A stretch of DNA of 64,000 bases from Streptomyces sp. NBC_01294 (GTDB lineage: Bacteria > Actinomycetota > Actinomycetes > Streptomycetales > Streptomycetaceae), in the NCBI RefSeq assembly GCF_035917235.1, contig NZ_CP108423.1, positions 8,162,483 through 8,226,482 of the forward strand, written 5' to 3'. Numbering within the stretch: the stretch's first letter is position 1; each line of letters opens with the position of its first letter. The notes beneath the pieces were generated by a model, which saw only the letters and a program-made list of their open reading frames with translations, ran no database searches and had not been told where the DNA came from. Made by a program: the position numbers and the translations under genes. Shown one piece after another: positions 19,432 through 28,407 of this stretch.

Positions 19432-20812
19432 TAGTGCTTTGTTAGCTGGTGTCGTGGGGCTGCCATGGGGTGGGTTGTCGGCAGGTGGGGCAGGTGCCGG
19501 TCCAGGTGGCGAGTAGGTGTTGGAGGAGGTCCAGGGCCTGGTAGAGGGTCAGGCCCTGGCAGGGGCTTTGGGGCTCCTCCGCTGTTCGGTCAGGAACAGG
19601 TGGGCGGCGGTGACGAGGGTGACGTGGCGGTGCCAGCCGGTGAACGAGCGGCCCTCGAAGTGGTCCAGGCCCAGGACGGTCTTCAGCTCGCGGTAGTCGT
19701 GCTCGATCCGCCACCGGGCCTTCGCCAGGCGGACCAGGTCCTTGGCAGGGATGTTCGCGGGCAGGTTCGAGATCCAGTACTTCACCGGCTCCGCCTCGTC
19801 CTCGGGCCACTGCGCGATCAGCCAGACGAGGGGATCGTCCCGTCGGCTGCCGGTTTCGGGCGGCGGCCGGCGAGGCGGACCCGAAGGTGCACGAAGTGCG
19901 AGCTCATCGCGGCCCTGGAGCCTTTGCGCCAGGTCAGCGTCCGGCCACGGCTCCGCCCGGCAGCCAGCACATGGTCGCGTAAGGAACGTGGCCGGGTGCG
20001 GTATCGAGGCAGAGGGCGGGGCCCGAGCCCGCTGCAGGCGGGCTGATGCGGCTCGGCCTCCTCACCATGGGCGGTCATCCCGCCCTTGACCTGCAGGACG
20101 TAGGCCAGACCCCGGTCCTGAAGGCCGTGACGGAAGTCGGCGTTCGCGCCGTAGCCGGCGTCGGCGACCAGCGCGGCGGGCCGCAGACCGATCGCGGACA
20201 GCTCGTCGAGCATGTCCAGCGCGAGCTGCCACTTGGGGCGGTGGTGTTCGGTGGCGGGGATCCGGCAGGCCTTGTGGCGGACGGCCGCCTCGGGCCCGTC
20301 CCAGCCAGCCGGCAGGAACAGCCGCCAGGACAGCGGACAGGAGGCCGTGTCGGAAGCGGCGTGGACGCTGACGCCGATCTGGCAGTTGCCGACCTTGCCC
20401 AGCGTGCCCGAGTACTGGCGGGCCACGCCCGGCGAGGCGGTTCCGTCCTTGGGGAAGCCGGTGTCGTCCACGACCCAGACCTCGGGCCGCACCGCGGCCA
20501 CGGCCCGCCATGCGAGCCGGGCCTGGACGTCCTCGACCGGCCAGGTCGAGGACGTCATGAACTGCTGCAGCTGCTGGTGATCGATTCCGAGGCGTTCGGC
20601 CATCGGCTGCATCGACCTTGCGTCGGCCGTCCAGCAACAGGCCCCGCAGATACAACTGGCCCTTCTCCAGCCAGTCCCGCCGCACCAGCGGCGCGAACAC
20701 CTCCGAAGCGAACTCCTCCAACCGGACCCGCACCGCCCCAAGCTCCCCAGCCCTCATACAACCAGCGAACTACCGAACACCCGACGTGACAAGACCGGGT
20801 AACAAAGCACTA
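19432..20812. mobile_element. IS701-family insertion sequence with CTAG target duplication
   Basis: The 13-bp terminal inverted repeats are TAGTGCTTTGTTA (19432-19444) and TAACAAAGCACTA (20800-20812), each flanked outside by CTAG (19428-19431 and 20813-20816). A four-base YTAR duplication is typical of IS701. The left CTAG is also the outer end of the IS5-type unit, so this element landed precisely at that end. Confidence 0.9.
19442..20757 (-). pseudogene. IS701 family transposase, multiple frameshifts
   Basis: The transposase starts at ATG 20757 (GAVRVRLEEFASEVFAPLV, WLEKGQLYLRGLLLDG). It then moves to a second frame with RLGIDHQQLQQFMTSSTWPV, the DDE region WVVDDTGFPKDG and VADAGYGANADFRHGL. 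A third frame near 19800 gives WISNLPANIPAKDLVRLAK and WRIEHDYRELKTVLGLDHFE, with the catalytic Glu. Another shift yields TLYQALDLLQHLLATWTG to the stop at 19442. At least three indels separate these blocks, so no full-length transposase is made from the sequence as given. IS701 transposases move the element by cut and paste. Confidence 0.88.
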
Positions 20813-20816
20813 CTAG

Positions 20817-21121
20817 CGACCGCCTGAACAAGCGTCACCGGAGGCCACCACCCGACAGCCGCTGCCGACGCCCCCCCCGTGTCGACGGCGACGAGGCAGA
20901 GTCCCGCAGAACCGGGCCAGTTGAGCGAGAGGCAGCCTCGCGGGGGCGGCGCAACTGTCAGTGCTGACCCGTACGTTGCTCGACGCCGCCGAGGCCGACC
21001 CGCTCCAGGCCGCCCTGGATGCGGTGTTCGCAGCCGTGGTTGCCTACGGTGAGAACCCGTGTCGGGTGAAGGCGGAGCTCGTGGGCGTGTGGCACTCGCT
21101 GAGATGCCCTAGCCTGCCCCG
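20817..21121. other. Intergenic, short coding-like fragment
   Basis: Right of the IS701 element. From about 20960 the plus strand reads LTRTLLDAAEADPLQAALDA and VFAAVVAYGENPCRVKAELV before a stop near 21112. It is GC-biased like coding DNA but has no clear start, so it may be the tail of a gene whose front was removed by the insertions. Confidence 0.35.
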
Positions 21122-22064
21122 ATGACCGACCTCACCGCCGCGCTACCGGACTTCGCCCCCTACGCCCGCTCCGCCACCCTCCTCCGGCCGACGGCCGGCA
21201 CGCCCGGTGTGCGGGAGAGTTCCATCGGGGGACCGCTGTTGTGGCCGGTCGAGGAGGCGTGGCCCGTGTGCCGCGAGCCGCGACTCGTCGAGGTGCGCGA
21301 GGCGCTGACCGACGAGGAGCGGGAGCTCTGGGCGGGGATCGACCGTCGGAGGCGGGAGCGCCGGAGACGGCGGGTGTCGGTGGTCGGCGCGGAGGATTCC
21401 GAGCTGATGGACCGCATCATGGACGGCGGGTCCCTTGACCTGGCGTCCTGGGAGCGTGTGCGGTGCGAGCCGGCCGGGGTCGGTGACGGGGTGCCCATGG
21501 TGCCCGTGGTGCAGGTGTTCGCGCGGGATGTGCCGGGGTGGGAGTGGCCCGGAGGCGCGGATGTGGTGCAGGTGTTGTGGTGTCCGCAGGATCACGCGGA
21601 GCCGGCAGGCCGGGCGGTTCTACTGGGGGCCGACGGTGACGGTGAGGTTCCGGTCGTCGTCGGACGTGGGGGCCGTGGCGGAGGCCCCTCGGTCGGCGGG
21701 GGCGCAGGGGATCTATGTGGCTCGGCCGTGTGTGCTGGATCCGGCGGAGGTGGTGGACCTGCCGGCGGGCGACGAGATACCGGAGGAGCTGTTCGAGCGG
21801 GGTGAGGCGTGGGCGCGGGCCCGGGGGACGGAGTACCACCGGACGCTGGCCTGCAGGCCCGGGTGGAAGGTCGGAGGGTGGCCGAGCTGGCACCTGACCA
21901 ATCGGATGCGGGTGGACTGCGGTGTGTGCGGGGCGGGGATGCGGTTGTTCCTGACGGTGGACAGCGGCGGTGATCCGGGTCTGACCGTGGGGCGCTTCGG
22001 GGAGTTGCGGGTGTTCGTGTGTCCGGCGGACGGCGCGCATCCGGTGGGGTTGAACATCCAGTAG
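21122..22064 (+). CDS. DUF1963-like hypothetical protein, one frameshift
   Basis: About 313 residues once rejoined. The ATG 21122 frame has LPDFAPYARSATLLRPTAGT, SIGGPLLWPVEEAWPVC and VPMVPVVQVFARDVPGWEWP. This is the GGxPxxP...W / LxQi...DVP pattern of YwqG-like DUF1963 proteins. After about 21615 the next frame continues with GRFYWGPTVTVRFRSS, ARPCVLDPAEVVDLPAGDEI, then a zinc-finger-like CGVCGAGMRLFLTVD and GRFGELRVFVCPADGAHP. One indel in a GGCAGGCCGGG tract explains the break. It is cytoplasmic and of unknown function. Confidence 0.7.
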
Positions 22065-22204
22065 AGGAGACGTCCGGGAGGGGCCCTGAGGCTCGGGTCG
22101 GTCGGTCCCCTTCGCATCGGTAGCGGCTTGCCCGACGCCGTTCGGCCCGGGCATGCCGACGGCTCGCCGAGCTGAGGCCGGCACCACCGGGAGCAGCGGC
22201 CGGT

Positions 22205-22630
22205 CTACACCTGGCCGAGGTCCGAACTCACCCACCGTGCCGGACGCATGTGGATGACGACCTGCTCGCCGTGGTTCTTCCACGCGTCGTCGACGTAGCC
22301 GTCCACCTTCTCAGGGGGCAGGTACCGCGAGGAGATCCACACCAGCTGCTCGCGCACCGCCGGTACGGTCGAGACGACCGGGCCCTCGACCGACACGTAC
22401 CGGATCGTCGGCTCCACGCGGTCGACCATCAGGCTGAACCGGCCCGCGGACTTGATCAGTTCGGCCTTGCGGGAGTCGCGGCCGGTCATGATCCAGATGT
22501 CGCCGCCGCGGGTGTAGTGGTACCAGATCGGTACCGTCAGCGGCGCACGGTCATCGCCCGCGCTCACGGCGAGGGCAGCGATGTGGGGTTCGGCGAGGAA
22601 CTGCTCACGCTCGGTCCGGGACAGTGCCAC
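22205..22630 (-). CDS. Pyridoxamine 5'-phosphate oxidase-like (F420/FMN split-barrel) protein
   Basis: A 141-residue split-barrel protein. It has the family pattern MALSRTEREQFLAEPHIAALA, TVPIWYHYTRGGDIWIMTG, SRKAELIKSAGRFSLMVDRV and YVSVEGPVVS. These positions form the flavin- or F420-binding barrel of the PPOX-like family. The GTG start (22628-22630) is fixed by a GGAGG eight bases upstream. It is probably a flavin- or deazaflavin-dependent reductase, or a binding protein without oxidase activity. The substrate is unknown. It is a single gene with no obvious operon partners. Confidence 0.85.
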   Translation of the reverse strand: MALSRTEREQFLAEPHIAALAVSAGDDRAPLTVPIWYHYTRGGDIWIMTGRDSRKAELIKSAGRFSLMVDRVEPTIRYVSVEGPVVSTVPAVREQLVWISSRYLPPEKVDGYVDDAWKNHGEQVVIHMRPARWVSSDLGQV

Positions 22631-22876
22631 GGCATCCTCCTTCAGGACGGAAGGCCTACTCTGTGAAAACCTCTCCCCGCTCCTGCCCATTCCCCGTACG
22701 TCACCCGCATGGCCGCGCAGCGAACCAGCGCCCGGTGGCGTGGGCCACGCGGAGGAGAGGGGACGACGTGGCCTGATCGGTTCGCCGGGGAGGGGTTTGA
22801 GGGAGTGGCCAGTGGTCATGCGCGCTTCAGGGCCCTACCGGGCGGGGACCCCGTAGCCGGATACCCGGCGTTCTGC

Positions 22877-23185
22877 TCAGGACTCGCCGTCGACCCCTGT
22901 GACCGCCGGAGGTCCCAGGGGCGCGTCCTTCTCCGAGAACCCCAGCTCTTCCAGGGCGTCGGCTGCCAGGCGGACGGCGTCGGCCTCGGCCGTGGCCCGG
23001 TTCGAGGCCTCGACTTCGAGCCGGACGGAGAAGGTACCGTCCTCGTGGACCGTGAGCAGTTCCACGTCTTCGGCCTCGCTCAAGTCGGTGTGGTGCGAGG
23101 CCAGCCTCCTGGCCAGCGCGGAGCGTGCTGCATCGTCGACGTCCTTCAGGAACGTGCCGGGCACGGTGATGACGTAGGTGGTCAC
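22877..23185 (-). CDS. Hypothetical 102-residue protein
   Basis: An intact small protein (MTTYVITVPGTFLKDVDDAA, ALARRLASHHTDLSEAEDVE, FSVRLEVEASNRATAEADAV). It predicts an alternating beta-alpha fold with a C-terminal helix and an acidic tail, resembling small ferredoxin-like stress-response or YcgL-like domains. The family was not recognised. It ends 208 bases upstream, in map order, of the caspase-NACHT gene's stop, on the same strand; co-transcription would place it downstream of that gene. Confidence 0.65.
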   Translation of the reverse strand: MTTYVITVPGTFLKDVDDAARSALARRLASHHTDLSEAEDVELLTVHEDGTFSVRLEVEASNRATAEADAVRLAADALEELGFSEKDAPLGPPAVTGVDGES

Positions 23186-23392
23186 TGCTGCCTCCTGTCG
23201 GCTGGCAAAGGCGCTGGCAAACGCGGGGCCTCGTTGTGGGATGCCCCGGTGTCGCGCTTCAAACCCCTCAAGCTCCAGACCAGAATGCCGGGTGCTGCCT
23301 GCAAGCCCGCAGCCCCGCCGCGGCGTGTCTGGGTTACTGGGCCAGGTCAGTGGTGGTCAGTGCTGCGACCGTTCATCGTGCACGCTGTCTCG

Positions 23393-26328
23393 TCATGGGC
23401 ATGGGCATGGGCAGGGGCATGGGCATGCGAAGTACGCAACCTCCCGCCCGTAGGCAAGCATGAAGCCGGTCCCGGCTGCGGCCACCTGGATCCCTCCGTG
23501 CGGCAGGTGGGTGCGCGAGACGTCCCTACCGCTCTTGGCATCCCAGACGATCGCGGTCCCGTGATTGCTGGCGGTGATGGCGAGGGGTCCCTTCGGGCCG
23601 TTCACCACCGCGACGGCCCGTACGTCTCCGTTGTGGCCGCTGAGCGTGTGGCGCCGGGCGCCGCTGACCACGTCCCAGACGATCGCCGTCCTGTCGTCGC
23701 CGGCGGTGATCGCGAGAGGCCCGTCCGGGCCTTCCACCACCGCAACCGCCCGCACTACGTCTGTATGGCCGGTGAGCGTGTGCCGCCGGGCGGCGTGGGT
23801 CTGACGCGTCGCCCACGCCGGAGTCGGAGGAACGGGCCGCCCGGCGAGCGGGGCGTGGGTGATGGTGCGCGCGAGGCCGGACTGCTGCCAAGCCGCGGCG
23901 TCGAGGGCGAGCAGGGCGCGGCGGGCCTCGGCGTGGTGGCGGCGCGGGTCGTGGGTGACGGTGGTGCGGTAGATATCGGCGTGGAGGAGGCCCTGCTCGG
24001 TACGTGCGTGGTGGAGGTGAGGGGCGAGGGTGTCGGGGTCGGCGTGGAGGAGGTAGCAGGGGTCGGTGAGGAGTTGATCGAGAGCGTCGCCGCCGGCTGC
24101 GGCGGCGTGGGCGGCCGCGTGGCGTAGGAGGTAGGGGTGGGCGTCGGCCCAGTCGGGGGTGCCGTCCTCGGTGGTGGGGATGCCGGCGACGAGGGCGCGG
24201 TGGACGGTGGCGGGGTCGGCGTGGGGCCTGGCGTGGTCGGTCAGGGCCTGGTGGAAGTAGCGGTAGAGGAGGCGGTGGTCGGTATCGGGGGTGGTCCGGA
24301 GGTAGAAGGCGGTCTTGGCGAGGGCACGGCGGGTGTCGGCGAGTGGGGGAGTGGTCCGGCCTGGGCCGGCAGGTTGCTGGGCAAGGGCGGCCGCGTGGAT
24401 GAGGTCGAGGGGCATGCCCTGGCCGCGGGCCTGGCCGAGGACGTTGAGAACGGCCCGGATCCACGGATCGTCCGAGGCCAGGCTCTGGACGTGAAGGTCG
24501 AAGACTTCCGTGATGGTGCAGGGCGGCCCTGAGCCGATCGGCTGGCCGCTGTGGAGCAGGTGGTCGGCGTACAGGGCGGCGACGAGGAAGGCGCCGTGGT
24601 CGCTGTACTGGGCGAGCCGGTCGGCGATGCGGCGGACTTCGTCTCGCGGATAGCGGCGGCGGGGGAGGAGCCCGCGCAAGTAGGTCTCGAGGTCGCAGGC
24701 GAGGACACGACGGTCATGGTCAGTGGCGGGATCGAGGTCGAGTTCCGCATCGGGGTACTCGGTCAGATAGTGGCGCAGCGCAGGCAGGGTGTCCCACCAC
24801 TTCCGGGTGCCGATCACGACGCGGCAACCGGAGGGCTCCGTACCGGTGTCGGCGGCGGCGAGGGGCAGGAGGAGCCTGTTGACCACGGCGGCGGGATCGT
24901 CGGCCTCGTCCAGAGCGTCAAGGATCACGAGTACGTCGCCGCAAGCGCGCAGTGTGGCCACGAGCTCAGCCGTGTCTGCCTGTTCAGCGCCGGCCGGGCC
25001 GTCTGACCGCGGTGATGGCCCGCCTGATCCGGTGCGGGTCGGGCCGGTGCCATGCTGCTTCTGGTGGTGGAGTTGGTGGCGCAGGGAGTCGGTGATCTGC
25101 CGGAGGGTGAGCTGGCGGGCGTGGACGGCGAGCACGGTGTCCGGTTGCCGGGGGTCGAAGTGCTCTACCGCCCGGGCGACACGGTTGCCGAGGGGGTCCA
25201 GTTCGGGGTGGAGCAGGCAGGCGGTGACGCCGAGGAGCGCGGACTTTCCGCTGCCCGGTCCGCCGGTGACCACCAGGAGCCGTTCCTGACCGGCACGCGG
25301 GGCGTCTGTCCATGCCTGGATGCGGTCCAGTGGGGAACGGCGGCCTGAGAAGAGGATGTCGTTCGCGGTGGGGTTGCCGGCCGCGCGGGTCGCGAAGTGC
25401 AGCGGGTCCAGGCCGGGTGCACAGCCGAGGGCGAATTCGCGCAGCCTCGGGTCCATGCCGGCCAAGAGGTCTCCCCGGGGGTCGGCGGTGTGTGCGGGGT
25501 TGCGGAAGAACGGTTGCGGCTCGGGGTCCGCACGCACCTGCGGGGTGAGCAGCAGGGTCTGCCGGGGGCGTCCGGCGGCGCGGTCGGTGCGGGCGAGATG
25601 ACGGTCGACGGCGACGGCGAAGTCCGCGAGGGGCACGTACTCCACCGTGGGGGTGATGTCGAGGTCGCCGTCGGCCAGCTGGTGCAGGATCGTGGCTGTG
25701 GCGGTGCTGAAGCGGGCTCCGTAGGTGACAGCGCCGCTGGTACAGGCCCCGATGATCCACACGTTCCGTGGTGCGTCCTGCCGCCGGCGGGCCGCGAGGT
25801 CGGCGAGCTGTTGCTGGACGACGGCCTGACCTGCCTCGCACACGTCCAGCAGGAACAGCACCGGCCGCCCGCAGTTCTCGGCTCCTTCCAGAAGCCGTCC
25901 GAAGCTGACACAGGTGTCGGCGAGCAAGTCCTCGCGTGCCTCGCCGCCCGATGCGGCCAGGTACAGGCCGCCACTGCCGGCCTGAATGCCGTGGCCGGCG
26001 AAATGTACGACGAGAGGCTCGCCGTGACCGGGGTGCCGGCGCAGCTCTCGCCAGCGCCGCATGAACTCGCCCTCGTCACACTCCAGCAGCGGGTCCCCGC
26101 CCATCATGGCACCGGCTCGCTCCAGGGCAGAGGCCAGCTCCCGTACCGCCTCAGCGACGGCCGGCAGCGGTGTGAAGGCTGGGACGCCGTCGGCCTCGTC
26201 GTCCTCGCTGACATACGGCTCGGGAAAACACCCGACCCCCCCGCCACCAATGCCCGCACCACAAGACCCCCCTGTCCACCTGACGGCGGCGACCCCTCGA
26301 CCGCGCGCCTCTTCCCGTCCGTCCCCAC
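23393..26328 (-). CDS. Caspase-like protease / NACHT ATPase / WD40 protein, one frameshift
   Basis: About 978 residues. The caspase-like domain has the His in PLVVHFAGHGIQAG (near residue 110) and the Cys in VLFLLDVCEAGQAVV (near 165). The NACHT/STAND ATPase follows, with Walker A TGGPGSGKSALL (near 355) and Walker B DVLVILDALDEADD (near 470). A helical region (about 550-860) leads to two or three WD40 repeats (HTLTGHTDVVRAVAVVEGPD, DRTAIVWDVVSGARRHTLSG). The end is odd: ACPCPCPCPCP, encoded by a GGGCAT tandem repeat. The proposed GTG start at 26328 lies in another frame, joined through a run of seven G near 26240. The upstream alpha/beta hydrolase gene overlaps or abuts it. The architecture is that of NLR-like bacterial conflict proteins in which the repeats sense, the NACHT switches and the protease kills. 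Confidence 0.88.
23394..23426. repeat. Hexanucleotide repeat (CATGGG) at the 3' end of the caspase-NACHT gene
   Basis: Five copies with one variant. On the minus strand it encodes alternating Cys-Pro at the extreme C-terminus of the caspase-NACHT-WD40 protein. Confidence 0.9.
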
Positions 26329-26396
26329 CTCTGCCCCGGCCCGGTTCAGCCCGGCCCGGCAGGTCACGCCACGACGCCGGGGCGGCTGAAGTCCTG

Positions 26397-27266
26397 TCAG
26401 GAAACGTACGGAGCGATGGCGGCCGCCAGGAACCCGTTCGCCAGATACCCGCCGAACCCGTGGAACCCCAGCCCGTTGTCTCACACCTCGTCCTGATCGA
26501 CCGGGAACACCTCCTCCAGCTTGGGCGGCACCGCCACCACATCGCCGACATCCGCAAAGTTCACCCACTGCTTCACACCGGCGGGCCGTGCCCCGCGGCC
26601 CGCACGCAGCGCCGGATCCAGCCGGCGCGCCAGCGCCGGGACCCGCAGCGGCGAGCCCACCGTCACCAGCAGCTCCACCTCCAGCTCCGGGAAGGCGTGC
26701 AGCGTCTCGTAAGTGATGTACGACCCCAGCGAATGCGCGATCACCACCGACGGCGCCTCACGCCGGATCACACCCGCCACCCGCTCACGCACCAGCCGCC
26801 GCCGATCCGGCCAAGAGGTATAGGCCTCCACCTCACGCAGGTTCGTGACGACGGTCCGCTCCAGGCGGCCGATCAGCTGTTCCCGCGCCGCCGCCCCCAA
26901 GCGGCCGGCGCGTTCGGCGACCAGCCAGCCCAGCATCTGCCGCAGCGGCGTCAGGCCCACATTCTGCGGATCCTCCGGTACCGGGGCCCCCGCCGCGATC
27001 AGCCACTCCGCCGCCTCCGCCCGTTGCCCGCCGCCGAGATCCTCGAAGTCCGCCTCGATCCGGGCCGACTGCGCCTGCTCGGGCAGCTCCCGCCGCAGCA
27101 GATCCGCGTAGTAGGCCATCACCAGCTCCGGCACCTCCACCGACAGCCGTGCGAGGCCCTCCGCCAGCTTCGGCCGGCAATCCGCCGCCCGCCGCAGCGC
27201 CGCAGCCTCGGGCGTCGCCCCACGGACATGGTTGAAGATCCCGTGCACCAGCACGATCGGCGCCAT
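26397..27266 (-). CDS. Alpha/beta hydrolase (lipase/esterase-like) paired with the caspase-NACHT gene, one frameshift
   Basis: About 289 residues. It opens MAPIVLVHGIFNHVRGATP with the HGxxN oxyanion motif. The nucleophile elbow is PSVVIAHSLGSYITYETLHA (Ser near residue 165) and a candidate acid lies in WVNFADVGDVVAVPP. As written it stops at 26481 after VFPVDQDEV. One indel at that point continues as DNGLGFHGFGGYLANGFLAA to a stop at 26397, adding the expected catalytic His (FHGFGG). The gene runs directly into the caspase-NACHT gene, so the two form an operon. It may be a membrane- or lipid-damaging effector, or a partner of the protease. Confidence 0.82.
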
Positions 27267-27627
27267 CGAACATCCCCGGTCCCGGCCGGCACCCCGGCCA
27301 CAGAACCGCCCCTGCCCACCCTGAGCCCCACGCCACACCGCACCACCGTCCGCCGCCACGCGGCGGCCTGGGCGGGTCCATGCCCCCTGCCCCACCCGAC
27401 ACCGGACACCGGACACCGTCTCCGGAGCCGCGCGAAGAGGATCGTCGGGCGACCGCTGTGAGGTGGATCCGGAGGACCGCGATCGTCCGGGACGTGATCA
27501 GCGGCGCATCGTTGCCAGTGGTGACGGGGAGAGGACCGCCCCGTCCTCACCAGGCCGCGGATCGAAGCCTCCGCGGCCGACCACCGCCACACCTCGAGGC
27601 CGTCGTGGGGACAGCCGGTCGCCCGCG
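27267..27627. other. Intergenic stretch upstream of the hydrolase/caspase-NACHT operon
   Basis: No frame is convincingly coding. It must carry the promoter of the two-gene operon; no palindrome or clear -35/-10 pair was recognised. Confidence 0.45.
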
Positions 27628-28230
27628 TCACGGGGTTCCCGGAGGTGTCCAGCCCGGGTCGCGCCCGCTCGGACCCACTGCCCGGTCCAGCAGCGGGGCC
27701 GTGTCGGGTACGGGCACGACGGCTCCGAAGATGCCCCCGCCGCGGTCCTCGTCCTCGGCGGCCGCCAGGAGGAACGCATGCGAGGCGCGCAGCGCGTCCA
27801 GATCGGGTGCGTACTCCTGGCCGGTGGCCCGGGCCAGGTCCCAGCCGTGGATCACCAGTTCGTCGTTGGCCACCGCACCGGCGATTTCGCCGGGCAGGTC
27901 CACACCGCCCGCGCGGGTCATACCGGTCCAGGCGGCCGGATCCTTCCAGGACTCGGCCAGTTCGCCGAGGACCCGGGGCAGTTCCTCGCGCCAGCCGGCG
28001 CGCAGGGAGAATGCGGCCGGGTCGGGGACCGTGTCCGTCATGGGGCCCATGTCCTTGCGGGCGGCGTCGCGGAACGCGACGGCGAGGCCCGTGAGGTGGC
28101 CCAGAATGGCGCTGACCGCGTACTCGGGGCAGGGCGTCGGGTCGGAGAGCCGGGCGTCCGGGACGCCCGCCGCGAGACGGGCCACGATCCGGGCTTGTGG
28201 TCCGAGGTCGAGAGTCGTCGTATCGGTCAT
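27628..28230 (-). CDS. TIGR03086-like metal-binding protein (mycothiol maleylpyruvate isomerase N-terminal fold)
   Basis: A 200-residue DinB-fold protein of the MDMPI/TIGR03086 group. The typical parts are VARLAAGVPDARLSDPTPCP followed by EYAVSAILGHLTGLAVAF (first His), a WREELPRVLGELAESWKDPA helix and ANDELVIHGWDLARATGQEY (second His region). The ATG start (28228-28230) has GGAGCGG upstream. Members bind a divalent metal and some use mycothiol as a cofactor. The specific reaction is unknown. It lies between the conflict operon and the Mrr-type gene on the same strand, with no close coupling. Confidence 0.85.
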   Translation of the reverse strand: MTDTTTLDLGPQARIVARLAAGVPDARLSDPTPCPEYAVSAILGHLTGLAVAFRDAARKDMGPMTDTVPDPAAFSLRAGWREELPRVLGELAESWKDPAAWTGMTRAGGVDLPGEIAGAVANDELVIHGWDLARATGQEYAPDLDALRASHAFLLAAAEDEDRGGGIFGAVVPVPDTAPLLDRAVGPSGRDPGWTPPGTP

Positions 28231-28407
28231 CTGCCGCTCCTCCGGGGCGATGGGACTGCAGAGTAGACCGGCAGAGGAGCCCGTACTCATCGCAACGGGC
28301 CGGATGTCACCCAGGCGGCCCGGCCCGGACGGCATCAGGCTCCCGCCCGTGGAAGAAGACAGCGGCGATACTCGACCCGTCCCTCGGGCCCCTTTGGGCT
28401 CCCTTCC

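Noticed and set aside
20958..21121. Independent small gene right of the IS701 element
   Set aside because: No start codon or ribosome-binding site; kept only as a coding-like fragment.
23393..23463. Plus-strand Met-Gly repeat frame (MGMGMGRGMGM)
   Set aside because: Translation of the CATGGG repeat on the wrong strand; no gene context.
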